Shown here: piece by piece, positions 43,799 through 51,568 of the stretch
Position numbering within the stretch: position 1 is the first letter of the stretch
Layout: every line of letters starts with the position of its first letter
NCBI RefSeq assembly: GCF_002979915.1
Contig: NZ_PCQA01000002.1
Span: 1 to 64,000 of the forward strand
Direction: 5' to 3'
Origin: Arthrobacter sp. MYb213
GTDB lineage: Bacteria; Actinomycetota; Actinomycetes; Actinomycetales; Micrococcaceae
DNA: 64,000 bases
The notes under the pieces: model-generated
The model's database searches: none
The model's input: the letters and a program-made list of their open reading frames with translations, nothing else
Told to the model about the DNA's origin: nothing
Program-made: the position numbers and the translations under genes

Positions 43799-44575
43799 TT
43801 AGAAGCCAGCGATCGTGTCGTCGGCATTGACTGCTACCAAATGGAAAGCTTCAGCCAGTGACCCTACTGGCTTTTTTCCACGCTCTGCATTCGCCTGGCA
43901 TTGTTCTAAGACGAACTTCTCCATGGCGCCAACATCTGGATGTTGGGTGAAGTGGGCTCTCAAGGCATCCATCTTTGACTCAAAAAAGTTGCTGATATCC
44001 ATGAAGGCATTTTCACGTTCTCTCGGAGCGCCATAGAACCAAAGCCACGGCACTTTATAGGCCTGCAGACCTTCTTCAGCTATAAGCTCCGGATAAGAGA
44101 AAGGGTTTTCCACGGCTGGGTAAATAGCACGCGTTACCGCTTCGCCACAGGCAAGGTGGTCGGGATGTGAGCGTTGTATCCGATCCCAGTTGCGTTCGGG
44201 ATGCATGGCCATGACAATCTGCGGCTTAAACTGGCGAATTAGGCGTACAACTTGGCGCATCACGTGGTGGCTAGGTTCTAGGAACCCGTCGCGTTCACCT
44301 AAAAAGTGCACCGTGCTCACGCCCACCCGAGCAGCGGCGACACGTTGTTCTTCATGTCGCAAGCGAACCGTTTCGGCCGGATCCCGGTCATCAAAACCTC
44401 CAGCGTCGCCGTCGGTCATAATGCAATATTGCACTTCAATACCAGCTGCGGTCATGGCCGCGACCGTACCGGCAGCACCAAAATCTAGGTCATCGGGGTG
44501 TGCAGCAAATGCCAGCACTCGCTGAGTTGCCGGGTTTATGAAGTCATTCGGATCAAGCATGCGTCGCATCGTCAC
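43799..44575 (-). CDS. PIG-L family deacetylase
   Basis: A 258-residue LmbE/PIG-L zinc hydrolase. The metal site motif AHPDDLDFG (about 25-33) and HPDHLACGEA (about 137-146) mark the family, which includes the mycothiol enzymes MshB and Mca. The rest is not diagnostic of either. Substrate is therefore open: an N-acetylglucosamine conjugate is likely. The start could be GTG 44575, ATG 44569 or ATG 44560; none has a good SD. It stands alone between convergent and tandem neighbours. Confidence 0.88.
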   Translation of the reverse strand: MTMRRMLDPNDFINPATQRVLAFAAHPDDLDFGAAGTVAAMTAAGIEVQYCIMTDGDAGGFDDRDPAETVRLRHEEQRVAAARVGVSTVHFLGERDGFLEPSHHVMRQVVRLIRQFKPQIVMAMHPERNWDRIQRSHPDHLACGEAVTRAIYPAVENPFSYPELIAEEGLQAYKVPWLWFYGAPRERENAFMDISNFFESKMDALRAHFTQHPDVGAMEKFVLEQCQANAERGKKPVGSLAEAFHLVAVNADDTIAGF

Positions 44576-44720
44576 ATTTCTGAGGCTGCCTTGGGCAGGA
44601 TAATTTTAGGGTTCTTATAGCTTCGGAGTTGCATCAAGCATGATTGCTTGACTAAGCATTGCTCCGTGCTCCGCCTACTATCGTATCGATATCGGCCAAT
44701 GACTTCGATTTTAAGGCAGA

Positions 44721-44763
44721 AAATATGGTGTGATGCGAAAATTCTCTGCTCCACACCATATTT
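44721..44763 (-). terminator. Terminator of the HtrA-like protease gene
   Basis: A perfect 12-bp stem (44721-44732 and 44752-44763) with a 19-nt loop, followed on the minus strand by TTTTCTGCC. It lies 27 bp past the protease stop. Confidence 0.75.
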
Positions 44764-44789
44764 AGTAGCTTGCCGTGTACCTGATTGGG

Positions 44790-46379
44790 CTACTTCAGTG
44801 AGCCGACTTCTACGCTCACCTTGTGTTCAGCACCATTACGGGTATAAGTAATATCGGTTTTACGGCCAGCTGGTACTTCACGAATGGCAGCAGTCAAGGT
44901 TTGAGAATCTTGAATGGCTCGGCCGTTGACACCTGTGATGATGTCTCCGGACTTCAGCCCTGCTTTTTCGGCAGCTGAGTTCGGTGAAATTTCCTGGATT
45001 GCTGCGCCTACGCTGAACTGGGACGCATCAGAACCGGTGGAGGCCGCTTGGGCTTGCACCGTTGCTCCCAGGAGACCGTGGGTGGCCGAGCCATTGGCAA
45101 TTATCTCGTTGGCGATGCGCTGTGCGTAATCGATGGGTATCGCAAAGCCAACACCGATGGAACCTGACTCTGCCCCACCGGAACCGCTGGACGCGATCGC
45201 CACGTTCACGCCAATAATTTCGCCCTTGTCGTTGACTAGTGCGCCGCCCGAGTTGCCGTGGTTAATCGCGGCGTCTGTCTGCATGACGTTAATGTAGATC
45301 GACCCTTGGCTGGATTGATTATCTTGTTTAGGCATCCCTGGGAACTCGAAGTTGTACTGGCTGTCACCGCCACCATTACCATCGCTTTGTGCGTTTTCCT
45401 TCGGCACTGCCGAGGAAGCCACCGAGATGGTGCGGTTAAGCGTGGAAATAATGCCGTCGGTTACCGTTCCGCTCAGCCCAAGAGGTGCACCGATGGCCAC
45501 CGCGGTGTCGCCAACATTTAGTGCCGAGGACTTGCCAAGAGTTGCTGGAACAAGGTTTGACGCATCAATCTTGATCACTGCCAAATCTGAGAGTGGATCG
45601 GTACCCACCAGCTTTGCTTGGTGCACTTTTCCATCACTCAGACGGACGCTCAAGGTTGGATTGGCTGTTTCTCCACCAAGGGTCACGACGTGAGTGTTAG
45701 TAAGGATATGACCTTCAGTATCCAGGATAATTCCTGAGCCCGATCCCCCACTGCCATTGCCCGAGGCCTCGATGGTCACCACGCTCGGCGAAGCCTTTGC
45801 CGCTGCAGCAGTTACCGCAGTGACGGACTCAGGATTGTTGATGACCACGCCATTTTGGGGTGTCTGCACCGAAGTGCTGCTGGCGTTGCCGCCATCATTC
45901 ATGAAATATGTGGTTCCAGCCGCTGTCACGCCACCAATTAAAGCTGCAGCGACCATTCCGGCAATTAAGGTACTGCCAGCAAACTTCTTCTTCGGCGCAC
46001 GCTCAGGCGGTACTGGATAGTTTGAGTGTGGCTCAGAGTGCCCATATCCTGCTGAACCATAAGGTGACCCAGTAGCTGCTGAATGGTGTTGCTCTGAGGC
46101 CTGTCCATAGACGCTTGTCGCAGGCTGCGGTTCAACGTGATTTGCCGGGCGAGAATACACATCGGTCGGCTGATCACTTGCGTTACCACTGTCGCTGACG
46201 CGCTCATGATTGCGAGTTGGCTCGACATTTGAAATCGGTGTGGTTTCAGGACTCTGAAGTGTACCGTCGGAGGGAGCGACGCGTGGCTCTTGAGCATGAT
46301 TCGGGGTTTGACCGATATCTTCGGGCTGCTCGGGTTGGCCCAAGTCGTTGTTTCGTGGTTCATCTGGTGACTGGCTCAT
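44790..46379 (-). CDS. HtrA/DegP-like membrane serine protease with PDZ domain
   Basis: A 529-residue envelope protease of the actinobacterial HtrA class. Numbering from the upstream in-frame ATG at 46385: a long Pro/Gln/Ser-rich cytosolic tail (1-132), a transmembrane segment (about 136-156), a trypsin-like domain with triad His232, Asp267 and Ser379 (GNSGG), and one PDZ domain (about 430-515). I prefer ATG 46379, since AAAGAGG then lies 8 nt upstream; at 46385 it would touch the start. It is divergent from the TPM/PspA genes, fitting a common role in protein quality control of the envelope. Confidence 0.92.
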   Translation of the reverse strand: MSQSPDEPRNNDLGQPEQPEDIGQTPNHAQEPRVAPSDGTLQSPETTPISNVEPTRNHERVSDSGNASDQPTDVYSRPANHVEPQPATSVYGQASEQHHSAATGSPYGSAGYGHSEPHSNYPVPPERAPKKKFAGSTLIAGMVAAALIGGVTAAGTTYFMNDGGNASSTSVQTPQNGVVINNPESVTAVTAAAAKASPSVVTIEASGNGSGGSGSGIILDTEGHILTNTHVVTLGGETANPTLSVRLSDGKVHQAKLVGTDPLSDLAVIKIDASNLVPATLGKSSALNVGDTAVAIGAPLGLSGTVTDGIISTLNRTISVASSAVPKENAQSDGNGGGDSQYNFEFPGMPKQDNQSSQGSIYINVMQTDAAINHGNSGGALVNDKGEIIGVNVAIASSGSGGAESGSIGVGFAIPIDYAQRIANEIIANGSATHGLLGATVQAQAASTGSDASQFSVGAAIQEISPNSAAEKAGLKSGDIITGVNGRAIQDSQTLTAAIREVPAGRKTDITYTRNGAEHKVSVEVGSLK

Positions 46380-46619
46380 CGTCATACCTCTTTCAAATAT
46401 CGTATCTCTTGAGTTTTATTATTCACGGTCGAACTGTGGCGGTTGAGAGGGATAACTTAGCGCTGGCTGTGAGTTAACTATTCTCGCAGCTGAATAGCAT
46501 GGACGCTGGCATGCGCGCCAAATAGAATCAAATTGAGCTAACAAAGTAATCGTAGGTAAAAGCGGTTGGACGAGTGGCTGTTTTATTCGTTCGAATCAGC
46601 AATTCAGGTGAGGACGACA

Positions 46620-48686
46620 ATGATTTCCAAAGCGCGGCGAATAACTGCTGCAGCATTAACGGTGGTGGCATTATCACTGGGAGCATCAGCACCAGCTTTT
46701 GCAGAACCCCCTGTCACCATCCCACCTGGGGACTTTGTTGTCGACAACGCCCAGGTACTCGGTGGCAATGAAAGTAAACTCGAAAACGACATTAAGAAAC
46801 TTCGTGATGACACAGGCATTAGCCTGTTCATCGTTTACGTTGACGAGTTTACCTCCCCTTCAAACCCGGGCCAATGGCTTGAACAAGTTGCTGCGAATAA
46901 GAATATGGGCAGTTCCGACGCTATCTTGGTGGTGGCAACCAAACAGCGTCAGGCAAACTTTGCCGGACATCAAAATGGTCCGCTTTCCGCTTACACCCAA
47001 GAAATCTATTCGAAGCAGATCTCCCCAGCCCTCGCGAAGAAAGATTGGTCGGGCGCCGCTGAAGGCGCAATTGAAGGTATCGCAAATGTTGCCGATAGTG
47101 GCAGTGCCACCAGTTCGTCAAGCTCCGGCGGTGGCGTTTTCTGGGTTCTTCTCATTATTGGCGGCGTAGCTGTAGCCGGCTATGTCATTCTTTCGCGCCG
47201 AAGCAAGAAAAAGACTAACCAAATCCCTCAAGGAAACCCAAGCACTGGGCAGCCCCAGCAGCTTGAGTCATTGGAGAGCCTGCGACTGCGAGCGGACCAA
47301 TTACTTGTTGCCGCCGATGATTCAATTCGTTCTTCCGAGCAGGAACTAGGATTTGCTGAAGCTCAATATGGCGCAGACTCGGTCAAGGTTTTCTCCGGGG
47401 ATCTGGCCGAAGCCAAAACACACCTAGTGGAATCCTTCCGCCTGCAGCAACAACTTGACGATCACATTCCCGACACCGAGGAAGATCAGCGCTCCTGGCT
47501 CGGCGAAATCATCAACCGATGCGGTCAAGTTAACGACACCTTGCAAAAGCACGCCAGTGAATTCAAGGATCTACGTCAGCTAGAGCAAAACGCTGAGACT
47601 CGAATTGAAGAAGTCGCCGCCGAGAAGGAACCTCTTGCGCAGCAACTTTCACAGCGAGTCTCCGAGCTTGAGGTGCTGACGACGAAGTATGAGGACAGTG
47701 CGGTCTCACAGATCACCGATAACGCCGAGCAGGCCTCGGAACGGCTAACCTTTGCGGCGTCCTCGCTGAAGCAGGCACGTGAAAAGCTCGGCACCGATCG
47801 TGCACATGCAGCCCTGTTGATTCAGAATGCTGAAGAAGCTCATGATCAGGCCGAAGTCCTGCTGGCAGCAATCAGTAAGTCCGCGACCGCTCTTCGCCAA
47901 GCAGACAATGATTTGGAATCAGCTGTTGCCACAGCCGCTCGGGACCTCGCACAGTCTAAAGCGCTGGTCGCTAATGGTTCACAGCCTAATCTGGCGGGTC
48001 CCATCGCCGGGGTTGAAAGCACCCTGGCCCTGATTCAACAAGCGCTACGTGCAGATAAGCATGATCCGCTGGCATTGATCTCTGCGCTCGATGATTCGAC
48101 GACTCCGTTAGCTTCTGCTTTGGGCTCGCTTCGTGATCGCGCCCAGCAGGACCAGGCCGCTCGTGATCAGCTGCAGTCTTTGCTTAATACTGCTGCTTCG
48201 CGGATTCAAGGCACTGAAGATTACATTCGCGCTCGTCGTGGCGGCGTCCGCTCCTCGGCACGTACCCGTCTAGCGGAGGCACAGCGCGCCTACGATCAAG
48301 CACTGTCGTTGGCATCGCAGAATCCCGCTGAGGCAGTTGCTTCAGCACAGCGTGCCAGCCAGCTTGCTGATCAGGCTGCTCGCATGGCCGAACAAGACGT
48401 CAATGGCTTCGGTGGCGACGGTGGGTTAGGGAACTTTGGAGGTTCCAACCGCGGTCGTGGAGGCATGTTCGACGGAATTGGTGGCGCCGTTCTTGGAGGC
48501 ATCCTCATCGATTCGATTCTCGGCGGAGGAAACCGCGGAGGTGGAAACCACGGTGGCGGCGACGGTGGATTCTTCGGCGGTGGCGGCTTCGGTGGCTTCG
48601 GCGGCGGTGGCGGAGGATTCGGTGGCGGATTTGGCGGCGGCGGAGGTGGTGGAGGCTTCGGCGGAGGTGCCGGCGGCAGTTTCTAG
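46620..48686 (+). CDS. TPM-domain membrane protein with coiled coils and glycine-rich tail
   Basis: A 688-residue protein. The signal peptide ends near PAFA/EPP. The TPM domain (about 30-165, DFVVDNAQVLGG ... GISLFIVYVDEF) resembles YgcG/Psb32 proteins. A transmembrane segment follows (about 177-197), then some 400 residues of heptad-like Gln/Glu/Ala-rich sequence predicted to form coiled coils, and a C-terminal tail of about 75 residues made almost wholly of Gly, Phe and a few Asp. I start at ATG 46620 with GGTGAGGA upstream. TPM-PspA adjacency is known in actinobacteria; here it is 68 bp from pspA, so an operon is likely. The tail's role is unknown. Confidence 0.85.
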   Translation: MISKARRITAAALTVVALSLGASAPAFAEPPVTIPPGDFVVDNAQVLGGNESKLENDIKKLRDDTGISLFIVYVDEFTSPSNPGQWLEQVAANKNMGSSDAILVVATKQRQANFAGHQNGPLSAYTQEIYSKQISPALAKKDWSGAAEGAIEGIANVADSGSATSSSSSGGGVFWVLLIIGGVAVAGYVILSRRSKKKTNQIPQGNPSTGQPQQLESLESLRLRADQLLVAADDSIRSSEQELGFAEAQYGADSVKVFSGDLAEAKTHLVESFRLQQQLDDHIPDTEEDQRSWLGEIINRCGQVNDTLQKHASEFKDLRQLEQNAETRIEEVAAEKEPLAQQLSQRVSELEVLTTKYEDSAVSQITDNAEQASERLTFAASSLKQAREKLGTDRAHAALLIQNAEEAHDQAEVLLAAISKSATALRQADNDLESAVATAARDLAQSKALVANGSQPNLAGPIAGVESTLALIQQALRADKHDPLALISALDDSTTPLASALGSLRDRAQQDQAARDQLQSLLNTAASRIQGTEDYIRARRGGVRSSARTRLAEAQRAYDQALSLASQNPAEAVASAQRASQLADQAARMAEQDVNGFGGDGGLGNFGGSNRGRGGMFDGIGGAVLGGILIDSILGGGNRGGGNHGGGDGGFFGGGGFGGFGGGGGGFGGGFGGGGGGGGFGGGAGGSF

Positions 48687-48754
48687 AGTTACGCGGTTTT
48701 ATCTCAGTAGTACGCAATTTTCAGCAATACTATTTCGTATAGAAAGGTCTACAC

Positions 48755-49486
48755 ATGACCAAGCAATCACTTTTTGGACGCGTTGCCCAGCTCGCAAAGG
48801 CCAACATCAACTCAATCCTGGATTCTGCCGAAGATCCAGAGAAGATGATGGATCAAATGGTTCGCGACTACACAGACAACATTGCAGAAGCTGAACAGGC
48901 TGTCGCCCAGACCATCGGCAATCTACGCATGTTAGAGGACGACTACCGCGAAGATGAGCAAGCAGCTGGCGACTGGGGAACCAAAGCCCTGGCTGCCTCG
49001 AATAAGGCTGACGAATTCCGCAGCGCAAACGATGCGGACAACGCCGGGAAATTCGACAATTTGGCTAAGGTCGCAATTCAGCGTCAGATGCAGGCCGAAA
49101 GCGAGATGAAAACCGCTAACCCGACCATCGCCTCGCAGCGCGAAATCGTTGAGAAGCTGAAGACCGGCCTGAACCAGATGAAGGAAAAGCGCAACGAACT
49201 GGTCAGCAAGCGCGACGAACTCGTTGCTCGTGCCAAGTCGGCAAACGCGCAGAACCAGGTCAACGAAGCCGTCAAGTCCGTGAATATGATGGATCCGACC
49301 AGCGAGATCAGCCGCTTCGAGGAAAAGATCCGCCGTGAAGAAGCTAAGGTGCGAGGTGCCTCTGAACTGGCCTCGTCCAGCCTGGACGCTCAGTTTGAGT
49401 CATTGGAAGACCTCGGTGAGCAGACCGAGGTTGAGGCGCGGCTGGCGGCTTTGAAGGCTAATCAGACCGGGGCGTTGGAGAGCTAG
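48755..49486 (+). CDS. pspA: PspA/IM30 family protein
   Basis: A 243-residue phage-shock protein A homologue that lines and protects the inner membrane. The N-terminal amphipathic helix (MTKQSLFGRVAQLAKANIN) precedes a long antiparallel coiled coil with the family motif EDPEKMMDQMVRDY (about 26-39). No membrane segment. In actinobacteria such proteins respond to envelope stress. A GAAAGG lies 7 nt before the ATG. It follows the TPM gene and ends at a strong terminator. Confidence 0.93.
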   Translation: MTKQSLFGRVAQLAKANINSILDSAEDPEKMMDQMVRDYTDNIAEAEQAVAQTIGNLRMLEDDYREDEQAAGDWGTKALAASNKADEFRSANDADNAGKFDNLAKVAIQRQMQAESEMKTANPTIASQREIVEKLKTGLNQMKEKRNELVSKRDELVARAKSANAQNQVNEAVKSVNMMDPTSEISRFEEKIRREEAKVRGASELASSSLDAQFESLEDLGEQTEVEARLAALKANQTGALES

Positions 49487-49500
49487 ACTCCCTACATGGC

Positions 49501-49545
49501 AATAGGCGCCGGATTTGTTCATCGTGAACAGATCCGGCGCCTATT
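49501..49545 (+). terminator. Terminator after pspA
   Basis: Arms of 21 nt (49501-49521 and 49525-49545) pair with one mismatch around a 3-nt loop; followed by ATTCGCTC, so the U tract is poor. Confidence 0.8.
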
Positions 49546-49572
49546 ATTCGCTCAAAAATAAAAGCTTAAACC

Positions 49573-49604
49573 AAAAGTGGAGATCCAATTGGATCTCCAC
49601 TTTT
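49573..49604 (-). terminator. Terminator of initiator tRNA copy 1
   Basis: A perfect 32-nt palindrome (16-bp arms), followed on the minus strand by a short T run, 6 nt after the tRNA 3' end. The identical hairpin is found after copy 2. Confidence 0.85.
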
Positions 49605-49610
49605 TCTCTG

Positions 49611-49684
49611 TGGCGGGGAGAGGATTTGAACCTCTGACCTCCGGGTTATGAGCCCGGCGAGCTACCGAACTGCTCCACCCCGCG
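49611..49684 (-). tRNA. Initiator tRNA-fMet(CAT), copy 1
   Basis: A 74-nt gene that folds as a full cloverleaf. Anticodon CAT sits in loop CTCATAA, flanked by the three G:C pairs (GGG/CCC) that mark initiators. Position 1 is C and position 72 is C, so the first acceptor pair is mismatched, as required for formylation. T arm AGAGG-TTCAAAT-CCTCT. The CCA end is not encoded. Identical to the two other copies in this window. Confidence 0.97.
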
Positions 49685-49750
49685 TCGGTAAATACAACAT
49701 TACCAACTCATAAACTCCATGGCGAATCGACAGGCCATGTCTTGCGTCAC

Positions 49751-50299
49751 ACCCCTGATTTTGGACCTACTTATGGGTTCACTAGGCGGATATTCAAGCC
49801 CACTCGCGACGCCAGATCACGTCCACCCAGGAATTCGAAGTTACCCATCGAAAATGCCGTCCTCGCGAATGATCTATCGCGAACAGCAACATCAGCTCCA
49901 ATCGCCGGGGCCGAGTCAATGTTGCAACGGTCAGCCACGACCTGCTCGCGCTGCCGCACGCGTGCACCCGTAAGCCCCACGGAGGATGACCAAAATCTGG
50001 GTTCCTGCTAATACACGTTTAGCCGTTTGTCCGGAAACCATTGGGGTCAGGGCGCCCCGCCGCTATCCGTAGCCGCCTGCAGACAATCGGTTAAGGAAAC
50101 ATACGGTTGAGACCTTGTCGGTCCACGCGGACGCGTCTAAGCAGCGCACGGCGCGTACATTGCTTGCCACAGAGCATAAGAAACCTGCAACTACCTCGCT
50201 AACCAGCCGCCGCCTCCGTTTTATAGGTCGTAGGTACAGCCAAAGAAAATCTAAAACCATCTCCAACTCCCCTAGTCAATATGATTAGAGGTTGGGTAA
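49751..50299. other. Gene-free part of the tRNA-bounded islet
   Basis: About 550 bp with no gene I can support. The short open frames on both strands lack an SD, family motifs and consistent codon use. Not obviously a transposon relic: no terminal inverted repeats or DDE-like motif were seen. Confidence 0.5.
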
Positions 50300-50944
50300 T
50301 TATGTACGGGCTTTTCTGTTCCACAGTTGATGTGTCAGGCCGCTGGCAGTGCCAATCGATTCGACCTCGAAACGATTTTCCATACCTTGTAGTTGATCCC
50401 AGATTTGCACACCAGAGCCCAGCACCACCGGGACTATCGCCAGGTGAAGGAAGTCAATCAAGTCCGCGCGGAGAAATTCATTGACGGTCGATGGCCCACC
50501 TCCGATGCGAACGTCTAGCCCGGCTGACGCTTCTTGCGCCATGCGTAAGGCATCAGTTGGAGTGGCATCGACAAAATGGAAACTTGTGCCGTTAGGAAAC
50601 TTGAGCGTTTCCCGCGGGTAATGAGTCAAGATAAATACCGGGGTTCGAAAGGGTGGGGAATTTCCCCACCAGCCATTCCATCCATCATTGGGCCATGGTC
50701 CTGATTGCGGGCCAAACTTGCGGCGCCCCATAATCTCGACTCCGACTCCCTGCCCCCACATGCTGAATAATGCGCGATCTACCGTGACGGGATCACTGAG
50801 CCCCTGAATGCCGTGAATGACGCGCCCATCGAACCTTGCAAAGAGTGCACTCGCTCCCCCGATCGGCTCATCAAAGGTCACTCGATCTCCTGCAGCGTAG
50901 CCATCTAAGGAAATGAAGAGGTTATGCACTCGTGTCCGAACCAT
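50300..50944 (-). CDS. Dihydrofolate-reductase-like (RibD-C) family protein
   Basis: A 214-residue stand-alone reductase-fold protein. It opens with VHNLFISLDGYAAGD, a typical signature of the DHFR/RibD-C family, and has VEIMGRRKFGP (cofactor strand), FILTHYPRE and IGGGPSTVNEFLRADLIDFLHLAIVPVVLGSG. Members of this group are common in mobile or variable parts of actinobacterial genomes and their substrates are mostly unknown. It is not closely similar to the RibD-C reductase at 39850. It lies inside the islet between two initiator tRNA copies. No clear terminator or operon partner. Confidence 0.85.
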   Translation of the reverse strand: MVRTRVHNLFISLDGYAAGDRVTFDEPIGGASALFARFDGRVIHGIQGLSDPVTVDRALFSMWGQGVGVEIMGRRKFGPQSGPWPNDGWNGWWGNSPPFRTPVFILTHYPRETLKFPNGTSFHFVDATPTDALRMAQEASAGLDVRIGGGPSTVNEFLRADLIDFLHLAIVPVVLGSGVQIWDQLQGMENRFEVESIGTASGLTHQLWNRKART

Positions 50945-51090
50945 GTTGGCCTCCGCCGTTGAAACCAGAAACTGGTTGAACCCTAACGCAGAGCAATTTC
51001 ATTTGACAAGGATTTTCGAACCATTGGCCGGCGCAGACTTATGGGAACACTTCTTGGCAAGCTTGGCGCCACCGAACAATGACTTAAAAC

Positions 51091-51122
51091 AAAAGTGGAG
51101 ATCCAATTGGATCTCCACTTTT
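51091..51122 (-). terminator. Terminator of initiator tRNA copy 2
   Basis: Same 32-nt palindrome as at 49573-49604, 6 nt after the tRNA 3' end. Confidence 0.85.
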
Positions 51123-51128
51123 TCTCTG

Positions 51129-51202
51129 TGGCGGGGAGAGGATTTGAACCTCTGACCTCCGGGTTATGAGCCCGGCGAGCTACCGAACTGCTCCACCCCG
51201 CG
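51129..51202 (-). tRNA. Initiator tRNA-fMet(CAT), copy 2
   Basis: Base-for-base identical to copies 1 and 3, anticodon CAT, C1:C72 mismatch, three G:C pairs in the anticodon stem. Shares its flanks with copy 1. Confidence 0.97.
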
Positions 51203-51361
51203 TCGGTAAATACAACATTACCAACTAGTAAACTTCATGGCTAATCGAGCTGGCATGTCCTTCGTCACAGGTCATGTTGGATACCTCTGCACTCGATTGC
51301 GAGCGCCTTTCGGGCCTGGCCCCGAAGAACTAGAGTTGAAGATTCCGCAGACAGTAAAAAG

Positions 51362-51393
51362 AAATCCTCCCAGTCAAAAGACTGAGAGGATTT
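51362..51393 (-). terminator. Terminator of initiator tRNA copy 3
   Basis: A 14-bp stem with one mismatch (51362-51375 and 51380-51393), AAAA loop on the plus strand, followed on the minus strand by CTTTTTACTG. Different in sequence from the other two tRNA terminators. Confidence 0.8.
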
Positions 51394-51435
51394 CGTTTTG
51401 GTCACCGCCGAATTATTCTCGACTTGTCCCATAAG

Positions 51436-51509
51436 TGGCGGGGAGAGGATTTGAACCTCTGACCTCCGGGTTATGAGCCCGGCGAGCTACCGAACTGCTC
51501 CACCCCGCG
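51436..51509 (-). tRNA. Initiator tRNA-fMet(CAT), copy 3
   Basis: Identical 74-nt gene, anticodon CAT. Its flanks differ from those of copies 1 and 2. TAGTCT lies 6 nt before the tRNA 5' end on the minus strand and may be its -10. It lies 59 bp downstream of the UPF0182 gene. Confidence 0.97.
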
Positions 51510-51568
51510 ATGACTAGACTATTCTTCATCATCGCGGAGCAGAATGCAAATCGGAGACTTGAGAACAA

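Larger units (their letters stand above)
49566..49750. repeat. Left copy of a diverged 185-bp duplication carrying an initiator tRNA
   Basis: This segment (terminator, tRNA and promoter side) matches 51084-51268 at a constant offset of 1518 bp. The tRNA and terminator are identical, the flank next to the tRNA (49685-49712) is identical, and identity then decays until about 49750. The intervening DNA is unique. Confidence 0.75.
51084..51268. repeat. Right copy of the diverged 185-bp duplication carrying an initiator tRNA
   Basis: Matches 49566-49750 over terminator, tRNA and promoter side, then diverges. Together with the left copy it brackets the islet holding the DHFR-like gene. Confidence 0.75.

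Noticed and set aside
49573-49604. Perfect 32-nt palindrome as a recombination or att core
   Set aside because: It directly follows the tRNA and ends in a T run, so terminator is the simpler reading; it recurs only with the duplicated tRNA.
49771-49980. 69-codon minus-strand open frame in the islet
   Set aside because: No SD, no recognisable family, and overlapping open frames in other phases; insufficient for a gene call.
50063-50266. 67-codon minus-strand open frame, briefly considered a transposase relic
   Set aside because: Arg-rich stretch only; no DDE motif, terminal repeats or similarity I can name.
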